From Hydractinia symbiolongicarpus (Eukaryota > Cnidaria > Hydrozoa > Anthoathecata > Hydractiniidae): 64,000 bases of DNA. The notes below the pieces were generated by a model. It ran no database searches. It had not been told where the DNA came from and worked only from the letters and a program-made list of their open reading frames with translations. Position numbers and translations under genes: made by a program. Numbering within the stretch: position 1 is the first letter of the stretch; the number at the start of each line of letters is the position of its first letter. Of this stretch, positions 50,011 to 61,171 are shown piece by piece. The stretch covers positions 2,544,001 to 2,608,000 of the forward strand of contig NC_079880.1 in assembly GCF_029227915.1 (NCBI RefSeq). Direction: 5' to 3'.

Positions 50011-50416
50011 ATGAGAATTGTAGTTTTCAAAAATGTTTTCATTTTTGATGAGACGCTGAATAAAAGAAGTTTAATCGCCGGCAACCGAAAACCCGCGATT
50101 TCCTGTAAATCCCGGGCTTCGCCCGTATAGTCAAAAGTATACAAAGAAAGTACCCAGGGAGTAAACTCATTTCCCGAACGATTTTTTAAATTATTTTTTC
50201 ACCACTAAAACGCAAGAGACTTGTAGTTTTTAAAAATGTTTTCATTTTTGATGAGACGCTGAATAAAAGCAGTTTAATCGCCGGCAAACGAAAACCTGCG
50301 ATTTCCCGTAAATCCCGGACTCGGCCCGTATAGTCAAAAGTATACAAGGAAAGTACCCAGGGAGTAAACTCATTTCCAGAACGATTTTTTATATTATTTT
50401 TTCACCACTAAAACGC
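50011..50416 (+). repeat. Dimer duplication, right unit (406 bp)
   Basis: Second copy of 49605-50010. Its second unit has the standard CAAACGAAAACCTGCG centre and CCCAGGGAG end instead of the mosaic centre. Confidence 0.85.
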
Positions 50417-50935
50417 ATAAGACTTGTAGTTTTTAAAAATGTTTTCATTTTTGATGAGACGCTGAATAAAAGAAGTTTAATCGCCGGCAAACGAAAACCC
50501 GCGATTTCCCGTAAATCCCGGCTTGGCCCGTTTAGTCAAAAGTATACAAAGAAAGTACCCAGGGAGTAAACTCATTTCCCGAACGATTTTTAAATTATTT
50601 TTTCACCACTAAAACGCATGAGACTTGTAGTTTTCAAAAATGTTTTCATTTTTGATGAGACGCTGAATAAAAGAAGTTTAATCGCCGGCAAACGAAAACC
50701 TACGATTTCCCGTAAATCCTGTACTCGGCCCGTATAGTCAAAAGTATACAAAGAAAGTACCCAGGGAGTAAACTTATTTCCCAAACGATTTTTTAAATTA
50801 TTATTTCACCACTAAAACGCATGAGACTTGTAATTTTCAAGAATGTTTTCATTTTTGATGAGACGCTGAATAAAAGCAGTTTAGTCGCCGGCAAACGAAA
50901 TCCCGCGTTTTCCCGTAAATCCGGGGCTTGGCCCG

Positions 50936-50949
50936 TATATTCGAATATA
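50936..50949. other. 14-bp perfect palindrome, copy 3
   Basis: Same palindrome, 4053 bp (20 monomers) after copy 2. Confidence 0.9.
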
Positions 50950-51543
50950 TACAAAGAAAGTACCCAGGGTGTAAACTCATTTCCCGAACGATTTTTTAAA
51001 TTTTTTTTTCACCACTAAAACGCATGAGACTTGTAGTTTTCAAAAATGTTTTCATTTTTGATGAGACGCTTAATGAAAGAGGTTTAATCGCCGGAAAACG
51101 AAAACCCGCGATTTCCCGTAAATCACGGGCTTGGCCCGTATAGTCAGATGTATACAAAGAAAGTACCCTGTGAGTAAACTCATTTCCAGAACGATTTTTT
51201 AAATTATTTTTTCACCACTAAAACGCATAAGACTTGTAATTTTCAAGAATGTTTTCATTTTTGATGAGACGCTGAATAAAAGCAGTTTAATCGCCGGCAA
51301 TCGAAAACCCGCGATTTCCCGTAAATCCCGGCTTGGACCGTATAGTGAAAAGTATACAAAGAAAGTACCCAGGGAGTAAACTAATTTCCCAAACGATTTT
51401 TTAAATTATTATTTCACCACTAAAACGCATGAGACTTGTAATTTTCAAGAATGTTTTCATTTTTGATGAGACGCTGAATAAAAGCAGTTTAATCGCCGGC
51501 AAACGAAATCCCGCGTTTTCCCGTAAATCCGGGGCTTGGCCCG

Positions 51544-51557
51544 TATATTCGAATATA
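51544..51557. other. 14-bp perfect palindrome, copy 4
   Basis: Same palindrome, 608 bp (3 monomers) after copy 3, inside a local 3-monomer repeat. Confidence 0.9.
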
Positions 51558-51832
51558 TACAAAGAAAGTACCCAGGGTGTAAACTCATTTCCCGCACGAT
51601 TTTTTAAATTATTTTTTCACCACTAAAACGCATAAGACTTGTAGTTTTTAAAAATGTTTTCATTTTTGATGAGACGCTGAATAAAAGAAGTTTAATCGCC
51701 GGCAAACGAAAACCTGCGATTTCCCGTAAATCCCGGCTTGGACCGTATAGTGAAAAGTATACAAAGAAAGTACCCAGGGAGTAAACTCATTTCCGAACGA
51801 TTTTTTAAATTATCTTTTCACCACTAAAACGC

Positions 51833-52035
51833 ATGAGACTTGTAGTTTTCAAAAATGTTTTCATTTTTGATGAGACGCTGATTAAAAGAAGTTTAATCGC
51901 CGGCAAACGAAAACCTGCGATTTCCCGTAAATCCTGGACTCGGCCCGTATAGTCAAAAGTATACAAAGAAAATACCCAGGGAGTAAACTCATTTCCCAAA
52001 CGATTTTTTAAATTATTATTTCACCACTAAAACTC
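51833..52035 (+). repeat. Chimeric monomer at a one-monomer deletion (block R)
   Basis: The 5' part GCTGATTAAAAGAAG matches the unit near 47378. The 3' part CCTGCGATTTCCCG, CCTGGACTCGG and AAAATACCCAGGG matches the next unit near 47580. The source region keeps two units where this region has one. Confidence 0.82.
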
Positions 52036-53232
52036 ATGAGACTAGTAGTTTTCAAGAATGTTTTCATTTTTGATGAGACGCTGAATAAAAGCAGTTTAAT
52101 CGCCGGCAAACGAAAACCCGCGATTTCCCGTAAATCCCGGGCTTGGCACGTATAGTCGAATGTATACAAAGAAAGTACCCTGTGAGTAAACTCATTTCCA
52201 AAACGATTTTTTAAATTATATTTTCACCACTAAAACGCATAAGACTTGTAGTTTTTAAAAATATTTTCATATTTGATGGGACGCTGAATAAAAGAAGTTT
52301 AATCGCCGGCAAACGAAAACCCGCGATTTCCCGTAAATCCCGGGCTTGGCCCGTATAGTCAAAAGTATACAAAGAAAGTACCCATGGCGTAAACTCATTT
52401 CCCGAACGATTTTTTAAATTACTTTTTCACCACTAAAACGCATGAGACTTGTAGTTTTCAAAAATGTTTTCATTTTTGATGAGACGCTGAAAAAAAAGAG
52501 TTTAATCGCCGGCAAACGAAAACCTGCGATTTCCCTAAATCCCTGACTCGGCCCGTATAGTCAAAACTATACAAAGAAAGTACCCAGGGAGTAAACTCAT
52601 TTCCAGAACGATTTTTTAAATTATTTTTTCACCACTAAAACGCATCAGACTTGTAGTTTTTAAAAATGTTTTCATTTTTGATGAGACGCTGAATAAAAGA
52701 AGTTTAATCGCCGCCAAACTAAAACCCGCGATTTCCCGTAAATCCCGGCTTGGCCCGTATAGTCAAAAGTATACAAAGAAAGTACACAGGAAGTAAACTC
52801 ATTTCCCGAACGATTTTTTAAATTATTTTTTCACCACTAAAACGCATGAGAATTGTAGTTTTCAAAAATGTTTTCATTCTTGATGAGACGCTGAATAAAA
52901 GAAGTTTAATCGCCGGCAAACGAAAACCCGCGATTTCCTGTAAATCCCGGGCTTCGCCCGTATAGTCAAAAGTATACAAAGAAAGTACCCAGGGAGTAAA
53001 CTCATTTCCCGAACGATTTTTTAAATTATTTTTTCACCACGAAAACGCAAGAGACTTGTAGTTTTCAAAAATGTTTTCATTTTTGATGAGACGCTGAATA
53101 AAAGCAGTTTAATCGCCGGCAAACGAAAACCTGCGATTTCCCGTAAATCCCGGACTCGGCCCGTATAGTCGAAAGTTTACAAGGAAAGTACCCAGGGAGT
53201 AAACTCATTTCCCGAACGATTTTTTAAATTAT

Positions 53233-54031
53233 TTTTTCACCACTAAAACGCATGAGACTTGTAGTTTTCAAAAATGTTTTCATTTTTGATGAGACGCTTA
53301 ATGAAAGACGTTTAATCGCCGGCAAACGAAATCCCGCGTTTTCCCGTAAATCCGGGGCTTGGCCGGTATAGTCGAATGTATACAAAGAAAGTACCCTGTG
53401 AGTAAACTCATTTTCGGAACGATTATTTAAATTATTTTTTCACCACTACAACGCATGAGACTTGTAGTTTTCAAAAATGTTTTCATTTTTGATGAGACGC
53501 TGAATAAAAGAAGTTTAATCGCCCTCAAACGAAAATCCGCGATTTTCCGTAAATCCCGGACTCGGCCCGTATAGTCCAAAGTATACAAAGAAAGTACCCA
53601 GGGAGTAAACTCATTTCCCGAACGATTTTTTAAAGTATTTTTTCACCACTACAACGCATGAGACTTGTAGTTTTCAAAAATATTTTCATTTTTGATGAGA
53701 CGCTGAATAAAAGAAGTTTAATCGCCCTCAAACGAAAATCCGCGATTTCCCGTAAATCCCGGACTCGGCCCGTATAGTCCAAAGTATACAAAGAAAGTAC
53801 CCAGGGAGTAAACTCATTTCCCGAACGATTTTTTAAAGTATTTTTTCACCACTAAAACGCATGAGACTTGTAGTTTTCAAAAATGTTTTCATTTTTGATG
53901 AGACGCTTATTAAAAGAGGTTTAATCGCCGGCAAACGAAATCCCGCGATTTCCCGTAAATCCCGGGCATGGCCCGTATAGCCGAATGTATACAAAGAAAG
54001 TACCCAGGGAGTAAACTCATTTCCCGAACGA
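53233..54031 (+). repeat. Block S: divergent monomers with CGCCCTCAAACG
   Basis: About four units. Two consecutive units share CACTACAACGC, TTTAATCGCCCTCAAACG and GTATAGTCCAAAG, variants otherwise limited to the right end of the window. Adjacent type II-like units read GCTTATTAAAAGAGG. No other feature was seen. Confidence 0.8.
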
Positions 54032-56062
54032 TTTTTTAATTTTTTTTTTCACCACTAAAACGCATGAGACTTGTAGTTTTCAAAATTGTTTTCATTTTTG
54101 ATGAGACGCTTAATGAAAGAGGTTTAATCGCCGGCAAACGAAATCCCGCGTTTTCCCGTAAATCCTGGGCTTGGCCCGTATAGTCGAATGTATACAAAGA
54201 AAGTACCCAGGGAGTAAACTCATTTCCCGAACGATTTTTTAAATATTTTTTTTTCACCACTAAAACGCACGAGACTTGTAGTTTTCAAAAATGTTTTCAT
54301 TTTTGATGAGACGCTGAGTAAAAGAAGTTTAATCGCCCTCAAACGAAAATCCGCGATTTCCCGTAAATCCCGGACTCGGCCCGTATAGTCCAAAGTATAC
54401 AAAGAAAGTACCCAGGGAGTAAACTCATTTCCCGAACGATTTTTTAAATTATCTTTTCACCACTAAAACGCATGAGACTTGTAGTTTTTAAAAATGCTTT
54501 CATTTTTGATGAGACGCTGAATAAAAGAAGTTTAATCGACGGCAAACGAAAACCCGCCATTTCCCGTAAACCCCGGACTCGACCCGTATAGTCAAAAGTA
54601 TACAAAGAAAGTACCCAGGGAGTAAACTCATTTCCCGAACGATTTTTTACATTATTTTCTTTACCACTAAACGCATGAGACTTGTAGTTTTCAAAAATAT
54701 TTTCATATTTGATGGGACGCTGAATAAAAGAAGTTTAATCGCCGGCAAACGAAAATCCGCGATTTCCCGTAAATCCCGGACTCGGCCCGTATAGTCAAAA
54801 GTATACAAAGAAAGTACCCAGGGAGTAAACTCATTTCCCGAACGATTTTTTAAATTATTTTTTCACCACTAAAACGCATGAGACTTGTAGTTTTCAAAAA
54901 ATGTTTTCATTTTTGATGAGACGCTTAATGAAAGAGGTTTAATCGCCGGAAAACGAAAACCCGCGATTTCCCGTAAATCCCGGTCTTGGCCCGTATAGTC
55001 GAATGTATACAAAGAAAGTACCCAGTGAGTAAACTCATTTCCAGAACGATTTTTTAAATTATTTTTTCACCACTAAAACGCATAAGACTTTTAGTTTTCA
55101 AAAATGTTTTCATTTTTGATGAGACGCTTACTGAAAGTGGTTTAATCGCCAGCAAACGAAAACCCGCGATTTCCCGTAAATCTGGGCTTGGCCCGTATAG
55201 TCGAATGTATACAAAGAAAGTACCCTGTGAGTAAACTCATTTCCAGAACGATTTTTTAAATTATTTTTTCACCACTAAAACAAATAAGACTTTTAGTTTT
55301 CAAAAATGTTTTCATTTTTGATGAGACGCTTAATGAAAGAGGTTTAATCGCCAGCAAACGAAAACCCGCGATTTCCCGTAAATCCGGGCTTGGTCCGTAT
55401 AGTCGAATGTATACAAAGAAAGTACCCTGTGAGTAAACTCATTTCCAAAACGATTTTTTAAATTATCTTTTCACCACTAAAACGCATGAGACTTGTAGTT
55501 TTTAAAAATGTTTTCATTTTTGATGAGACGCTGAATAAAAGAAGTTTAATCGACGGCAAACGAAAACCCGCCATTTCCCTTAAACGCCGGACTCGACCCG
55601 TATAGTCAAAAGTATACAAAGAAAGTACCCAGGGAGTAAACTCATTTCCCGAACGATTTTTTAATTTTTTTTTTCACCACAAAAACGCATGAGACTTGAA
55701 GTTTTCAAAAATGTTTTCATTTTTGATGAGAGGGTTAATGAAAGAAGTTTAATCGCCGGCAAACGAAATCCCGCGATTTCCCGTAAATCCCAAGCTTGGC
55801 CCGTGTAGTCGAATGTATACAAAGAAAGTACCCTGTGAGTAAACTCATTTCCCGAACGATTTTTAAAATTATTTTTTTACCACTAAAACGCATGAGACTT
55901 GTAGTTTTTAAAAATGTTTTCATTTTTGATGAGACGCTGAATAAAAGAAGTTTAATCGACGGCAAACGAAAACCCGCCATTTCCCTTAAACCCCGGACTC
56001 GACCCGTATAGTCAAAAGTATACAAAGAAAGTACCCAGGGAGTAAACTCATTTCCCGAACGA
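54032..56062 (+). repeat. 11-monomer higher-order repeat, left copy (10 units remain)
   Basis: Unit order matches 56063-58295: type II-a, CGCCCTC type, ATCGACGGC type with GCTTTC, TACATTATTTTCTTTACC with GATGGGACGC, then type II units and GAGAGGGTTAATG. The offset is 2030 bp up to about 54.9 kb and 2233 bp afterwards, because one unit is missing. Confidence 0.88.
54878..55081 (+). repeat. Chimeric monomer at a one-monomer deletion (54.9 kb)
   Basis: The 5' part has the rare A6 run (TTTTCAAAAAATG) of the unit near 56908. The 3' part (CCGGAAAACG, CCCGGTCTTGG, CCCAGTGAG) matches the following unit near 57111. The right copy retains both. The copy offset steps from 2030 to 2233 bp here. Confidence 0.88.
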
Positions 56063-58295
56063 TTTTTTAATTTTTTTTTTCACCACTAAAACGCATGAGA
56101 CTTGTAGTTTTCAAAAATGTTTTCATTTTTGATGAGACGCTTAATGAAAGAGGTTTAATCGCCGGCAAACGAAATCCCGCGTTTTCCCGTAAATCCTGGG
56201 CTTGGCCCGTATAGTCGAATGTATACAAAGAAAGTACCCAGGGAGTAAACTCATTTCCCGAACGATTTTTTAAATTTTTTTTTTCACCACTAAAACGCAT
56301 GAGACTTGTAGTTTTCAAAAATGTTTTCATTTTTGATGAGACGCTGAGTAAAAGAAGTTTAATCGCCCTCAAACGAAAATCCGCGATTTCCCGTAAATCC
56401 CGGACTCGGCCCGTATAGTCCAAAGTATACAAAGAAAGTACCCAGGGAGTAAACTCATTTCCCGAACGATTTTTTAAATTATCTTTTCACCACTAAAACG
56501 CATGAGACTTGTAGTTTTTAAAAATGCTTTCATTTTTGATGAGACGCTGAATAAAAGAAGTTTAATCGACGGCAAACGAAAACCCGCCATTTCCCGTAAA
56601 CCCCGGACTCGACCCGTATAGTCAAAAGTATACAAAGAAAGTACCCAGGGAGTAAACTCATTTCCCGAACGATTTTTTACATTATTTTCTTTACCACTAA
56701 ACGCATGAGACTTGTAGTTTTCAAAAATATTTTCATATTTGATGGGACGCTGAATAAAAGAAGTTTAATCGCCGGCAAACGAAAATCCGCGATTTCCCGT
56801 AAATCCCGGACTCGGCCCGTATAGTCAAAAGTATACAAAGAAAGTACCCAGGGAGTAAACTCATTTCCCGAACGATTTTTTAAATTATTTTTTCACCACT
56901 AAAACGCATGAGACTTGTAGTTTTCAAAAAATGTTTTCATTTTTGATGAGACGCTTAATGAAAGAGGTTTAATCGCCGGCAAACGAAATCCCGCGTTTTC
57001 CCGTAAATCCGGGGCTTGGCCCGTATAGTTGAATATATACAAAGAAAGTACCCAGGGAGTAAACTCATTTTCCGAACGATTTTTTAAATTTTTCTTTCAC
57101 CACTAAAACGCATGAGACTTGTAGTTTTCAAAAATGTTTTCATTTTTGATGAGACGCTTAATGAAAGAGGTTTAATCGCCGGAAAACGAAAACCCGCGAT
57201 TTCCCGTAAATCCCGGTCTTGGCCCGTATAGTCGAATGTATACAAAGAAAGTACCCAGTGAGTAAACTCATTTCCAGAACGATTTTTTAAATTATTTTTT
57301 CACCACTAAAACGCATAAGACTTTTAGTTTTCAAAAATGTTTTCATTTTTGATGAGACGCTTACTGAAAGAAGTTTAATCGCCAGCAAACGAAAACCCGC
57401 GATTTCCCGTAAATCCGGGCTTGGCCCGTATAGTCGAATGTATACAAAGAAAGTACCCTGTGAGTAAACTCATTTCCAGAACGATTTTTTAAATTATTTT
57501 TTCACCACTAAAACAAATAAGACTTTTAGTTTTCAAAAATGTTTTCATTTTTGATGAGACGCTTAATGAAAGTGGTTTAATCGCCAGCAAACGAAAACCC
57601 GCGATTTCCCGTAAATCCGGGCTTGGCCCGTATAGTCGAATGTATACAAAGAAAGTACCCTGTGAGTAAACTCATTTCCAAAACGATTTTTTAAATTATC
57701 TTTTCACCACTAAAACGCATGAGACTTGTAGTTTTTAAAAATGTTTTCATTTTTGATGAGACGCTGAATAAAAGAAGTTTAATCGACGGCAAACGAAAAC
57801 CCGCCATTTCCCTTAAACGCCGGACTCGACCCGTATAGTCAAAAGTATACAAAGAAAGTACCCAGGGAGTAAACTCATTTCCCGAACGATTTTTTAATTT
57901 TTTTTTTCACCACAAAAACGCATGAGACTTGAAGTTTTCAAAAATGTTTTCATTTTTGATGAGAGGGTTAATGAAAGAAGTTTAATCGCCGGCAAACGAA
58001 ATCCCGCGATTTCCCGTAAATCCCGAGCTTGGCCCGTGTAGTCGAATGTATACAAAGAAAGTACCCTGTGAGTAAACTCATTTCCCGAACGATTTTTAAA
58101 ATTATTTTTTTACCACTAAAACGCATGAGACTTGTAGTTTTTAAAAATGTTTTCATTTTTGATGAGACGCTGAATAAAAGAAGTTTAATCGACGGCAAAC
58201 GAAAACCCGCCATTTCCCTTAAACCCCGGACTCGACCCGTATAGTCAAAAGTATACAAAGAAAGTACCCAGGGAGTAAACTCATTTCCCGAACGA
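56063..58295 (+). repeat. 11-monomer higher-order repeat, right copy (2233 bp)
   Basis: Full-length copy of the unit, with the GAGAGGGTTAATG unit at 57964 against 55731 in the left copy. A 121-codon antisense frame at 56067-56432 arises where two starts (56095 and 56299) lie 204 bp apart, a multiple of three. Confidence 0.88.
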
Positions 58296-61171
58296 TTTTT
58301 TATATTATTTTCTTTACAACTAAACGCATGAGACTTGTAGTTTTCAAAAATGTTTTCATTTTTGCTGAGACGCTTATTAAAAGAGGTTTAATCGCCGGCA
58401 AACGAAATCCCGCGATTTCCCGTAAATCCCGGGCTTGGCCCGTATAGTCGAATGTATACAAAGAAAGTACCCAGGGAGTAAACTCATTTCCCGAACGATT
58501 TTTTAATTTTTTTTTTCACCACAAAAACGCATGAGATCTGAAGTTTTCAAAAATGTTTTCATTTTTGATGAGAGGGTTAATGAAAGAAGTTTAATCGCCG
58601 GCAAACGAAATCCCGCGATTTCCCGTAAATCCCGAGCTTGGCCCGTGTAGTCGAATGTATACAAAGAAAGTACCCTGTGAGTAAACTCATTTCCCGCACG
58701 ATTTTTAAAATTATTTTTTTACCACTAAAACGCATGAGACTTGTAGTTTTTAAAAATGTTTTCATTTTTGATGAGACGCTGAATAAAAGAAGTTTAATCG
58801 ACGGCAAACGAAAACCCGCCATTTCCCTTAAACCCCAGACTCGACCCGTATAGTCAAAAGTATACAAAGAAAGTACCCAGGGAGTAAACTCATTTCCCGA
58901 ACGATTTTTTATATTATTTTCTTTACCACTAAACGCATGAGACTTGTAGTTTTCAAAAATATTTTCATATTTGATGGGACGCTGAATAAAAGAAGTTTAA
59001 TCGCCGGCAAAGGAAAATCCGCGATTTCCCGTAAATCCCGGACTCGGCCCGTATAGTCAAAAGTATACAAAGAAAGTACCCAGGGAGTAAACTCATTTCC
59101 CGAACGATTTTTTATATTATTTTCTTTACCACTAAACGCATGAGACTTGTAGTTTTCAAAAATGTTTTCATTTTTGCTGAGACGCTTATTAAAAGAGGTT
59201 TAATCGCCGGCAAACGAAATCCCGCGATTTCCCGTAAATCCTGAGCTTGGCCCGTGTAGTCGAATGTATACAAAGAAAGTACCCTGTGAGTAAACTCATT
59301 TCCCGAACGATTTTTAAAATTATTTTTTTACCACTAAAACGCATGAGACTTGTAGTTTTTAAAAATGTTTTCATTTTTGATGAGACGCTAAATAAAAGAA
59401 GTTTAATCGACGGCAAACGAAAACCCGCCATTTCCCTTAAACCCCGGACTCGACCCGTATAGTCAAAAGTATACAAAGAAAGTATCCAGGGAGTAAACTC
59501 ATTTCCCGAACGATTTTTTATATTATTTTCTTTACCACTAAACGCATGAGACTTGTAGTTTTCAAAAATTATTTCATATTTGATGGGACGCTGAATAAAA
59601 GAAGTTTAATCGCCGGCAAACGAAAATCCGCGATTTCCCGTAAATCCCGGACTCGGCCCGTATAGTCAAAAGTATACAAAGAAAATACCCAGGGAGTAAA
59701 CTCATTTCCCGAACGATTTTTTAAATTATTTTTTCACCAATAAAACGCATGAGACTTGTAGTTTTCAAAAATGTTTTCATTTTTGATGAGACGCTTAATG
59801 AAAGAGGTTTAATCGCCGGCAAACGAAATCCCGCGTTTTCCCGTAAATCCGGGGCTTGGCCCGTATAGTCGAATATATACAAAGAAAGTACCCAGGGAGT
59901 AAACTCATTTCCCGAACGATTTTTTAAATTTTTCTTTCACCACTAAAACGCATGAGACTTGTAGTTTTCAAAAAAATGTTTTCATTTTTGATGAGACGCT
60001 TAATGAAAGAGGTTTAATCGCCGGAAAACGAAAACCCGCGATTTCCCGTAAATCCCGGTCTTGGCCTGTATAGTCGAATGTATACAAAGAAAGTACCCAG
60101 TGAGTAAACTCATTTCCAGAACGATTTTTAAATTATTTTTTCACCACTAAAACGCATAAGACTTTTAGTTTTCAAAAATGTTTTCATTTTTGATGAGAGG
60201 GTTAATGAAAGAAGTTTAATCGCCGGCAAACGAAATCCCGCGATTTCCCGTAAATCCTGAGCTTGGCCCGTGTAGTCGAATGTATACAAAGAAAGTACCT
60301 GTGAGTAAACTCATTTCCCGAACGATTTTTAAAATTATTTTTTTACCACTAAAACGCATGAGACTTGTAGTTTTTAAAAATGTTTTCATTTTTGATGAGA
60401 CGCTAAATAAAAGAAGTTTAATCGACGGCAAACGAAAACCCGCCATTTCCCTTAAACGCCGGACTCGACCCGTATAGTCAAAAGTATACAAAGAAAGTAC
60501 CCAGGGAGTAAACTCATTTCCCGAACGATTTTTTATATTATTTTCTTTACCACTAAACGCATGAGACTTGTAGTTTTCAAAAATATTTTCATATTTGATG
60601 GGACGCTGAATAAAAGAAGTTTAATCGCCGGCAAACGAAAATCCGCGATTTCCCGTAAATCCCGGACTCGGCCCGTATAGTCAAAAGTATACAAAGAAAG
60701 TACCCAGGGAGTAAACTCATTTCCCGAACGATTTTTTAAATTATTTTTTCACCAATAAAACGCATGAGACTTGTAGTTTTCAAAAATGTTTTCATTTTTG
60801 ATGAGACGCTTAATGAAAGAGGTTTAATCGCCGGCAAACGAAATCCCGCGTTTTCCCGTAAATCCGGGGCTTGGCCCGTATAGTCGAATATATACAAAGA
60901 AAGTACCCAGGGAGTAAACTTATTTCCCGAACGATTTTTTAAATTTTTCTTTCACCACTAAAACGCATGAGACTTGTAGTTTTCAAAAAAATGTTTTCAT
61001 TTTTCATGAGACGCTTAATGAAAGAGGTTTAATCGCCGGAAAACGAAAACCCGCGATTTCCCGTAAATCCCGGTCTTGGCCCGTATAGTCGAATGTATAC
61101 AAAGAAAGTACCCAGTGAGTAAACTCATTTCCAGAACGATTTTTTAAATTATTTTTTCACCACTAAAACGC
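58296..61171 (+). repeat. Block U: 3- and 8-monomer repeats of the right end
   Basis: The GAGAGGGTTAATG unit recurs at 57964, 58573 and 60198 (spacings 609 and 1625 bp). The pair ATCGACGGC unit plus TATATTATTTTCTTTACC unit recurs with it. A-run growth in the inverted repeat (TTTTCAAAAAAATG, A7) appears near 59965 and 60983. Confidence 0.82.

Larger units (their letters stand above)
48520..53232 (+). repeat. Block R: patchwork of copies of neighbouring blocks
   Basis: 48.8-49.2 kb has consecutive type II units. 49.4-50.4 kb contains a dimer duplication. 50.4-52.6 kb repeats variants of 44.6-48.4 kb (palindrome unit, GTGAAAAG unit, GACTAGTAG unit). 52.64-53.2 kb repeats 49.40-49.96 kb at an offset of 3241 bp (GCATCAGAC at 49401/52642). 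Order is scrambled relative to the sources. Confidence 0.8.

Noticed and set aside
56067-56432. 121-codon antisense ORF, longest in the window
   Set aside because: Same cause: starts at 56095 and 56299 are 204 bp apart. The near-identical left copy at 54.0-54.4 kb has the frame split into two.
55735-59476. Overlapping antisense (95-96 codons) and + strand (71 codons) ORFs in four copies
   Set aside because: Repeated copies of the same GAGAGGGTTAATG/ATCGACGGC (or similar) monomer pair. Both strands being open at once reflects repeat composition, not coding.
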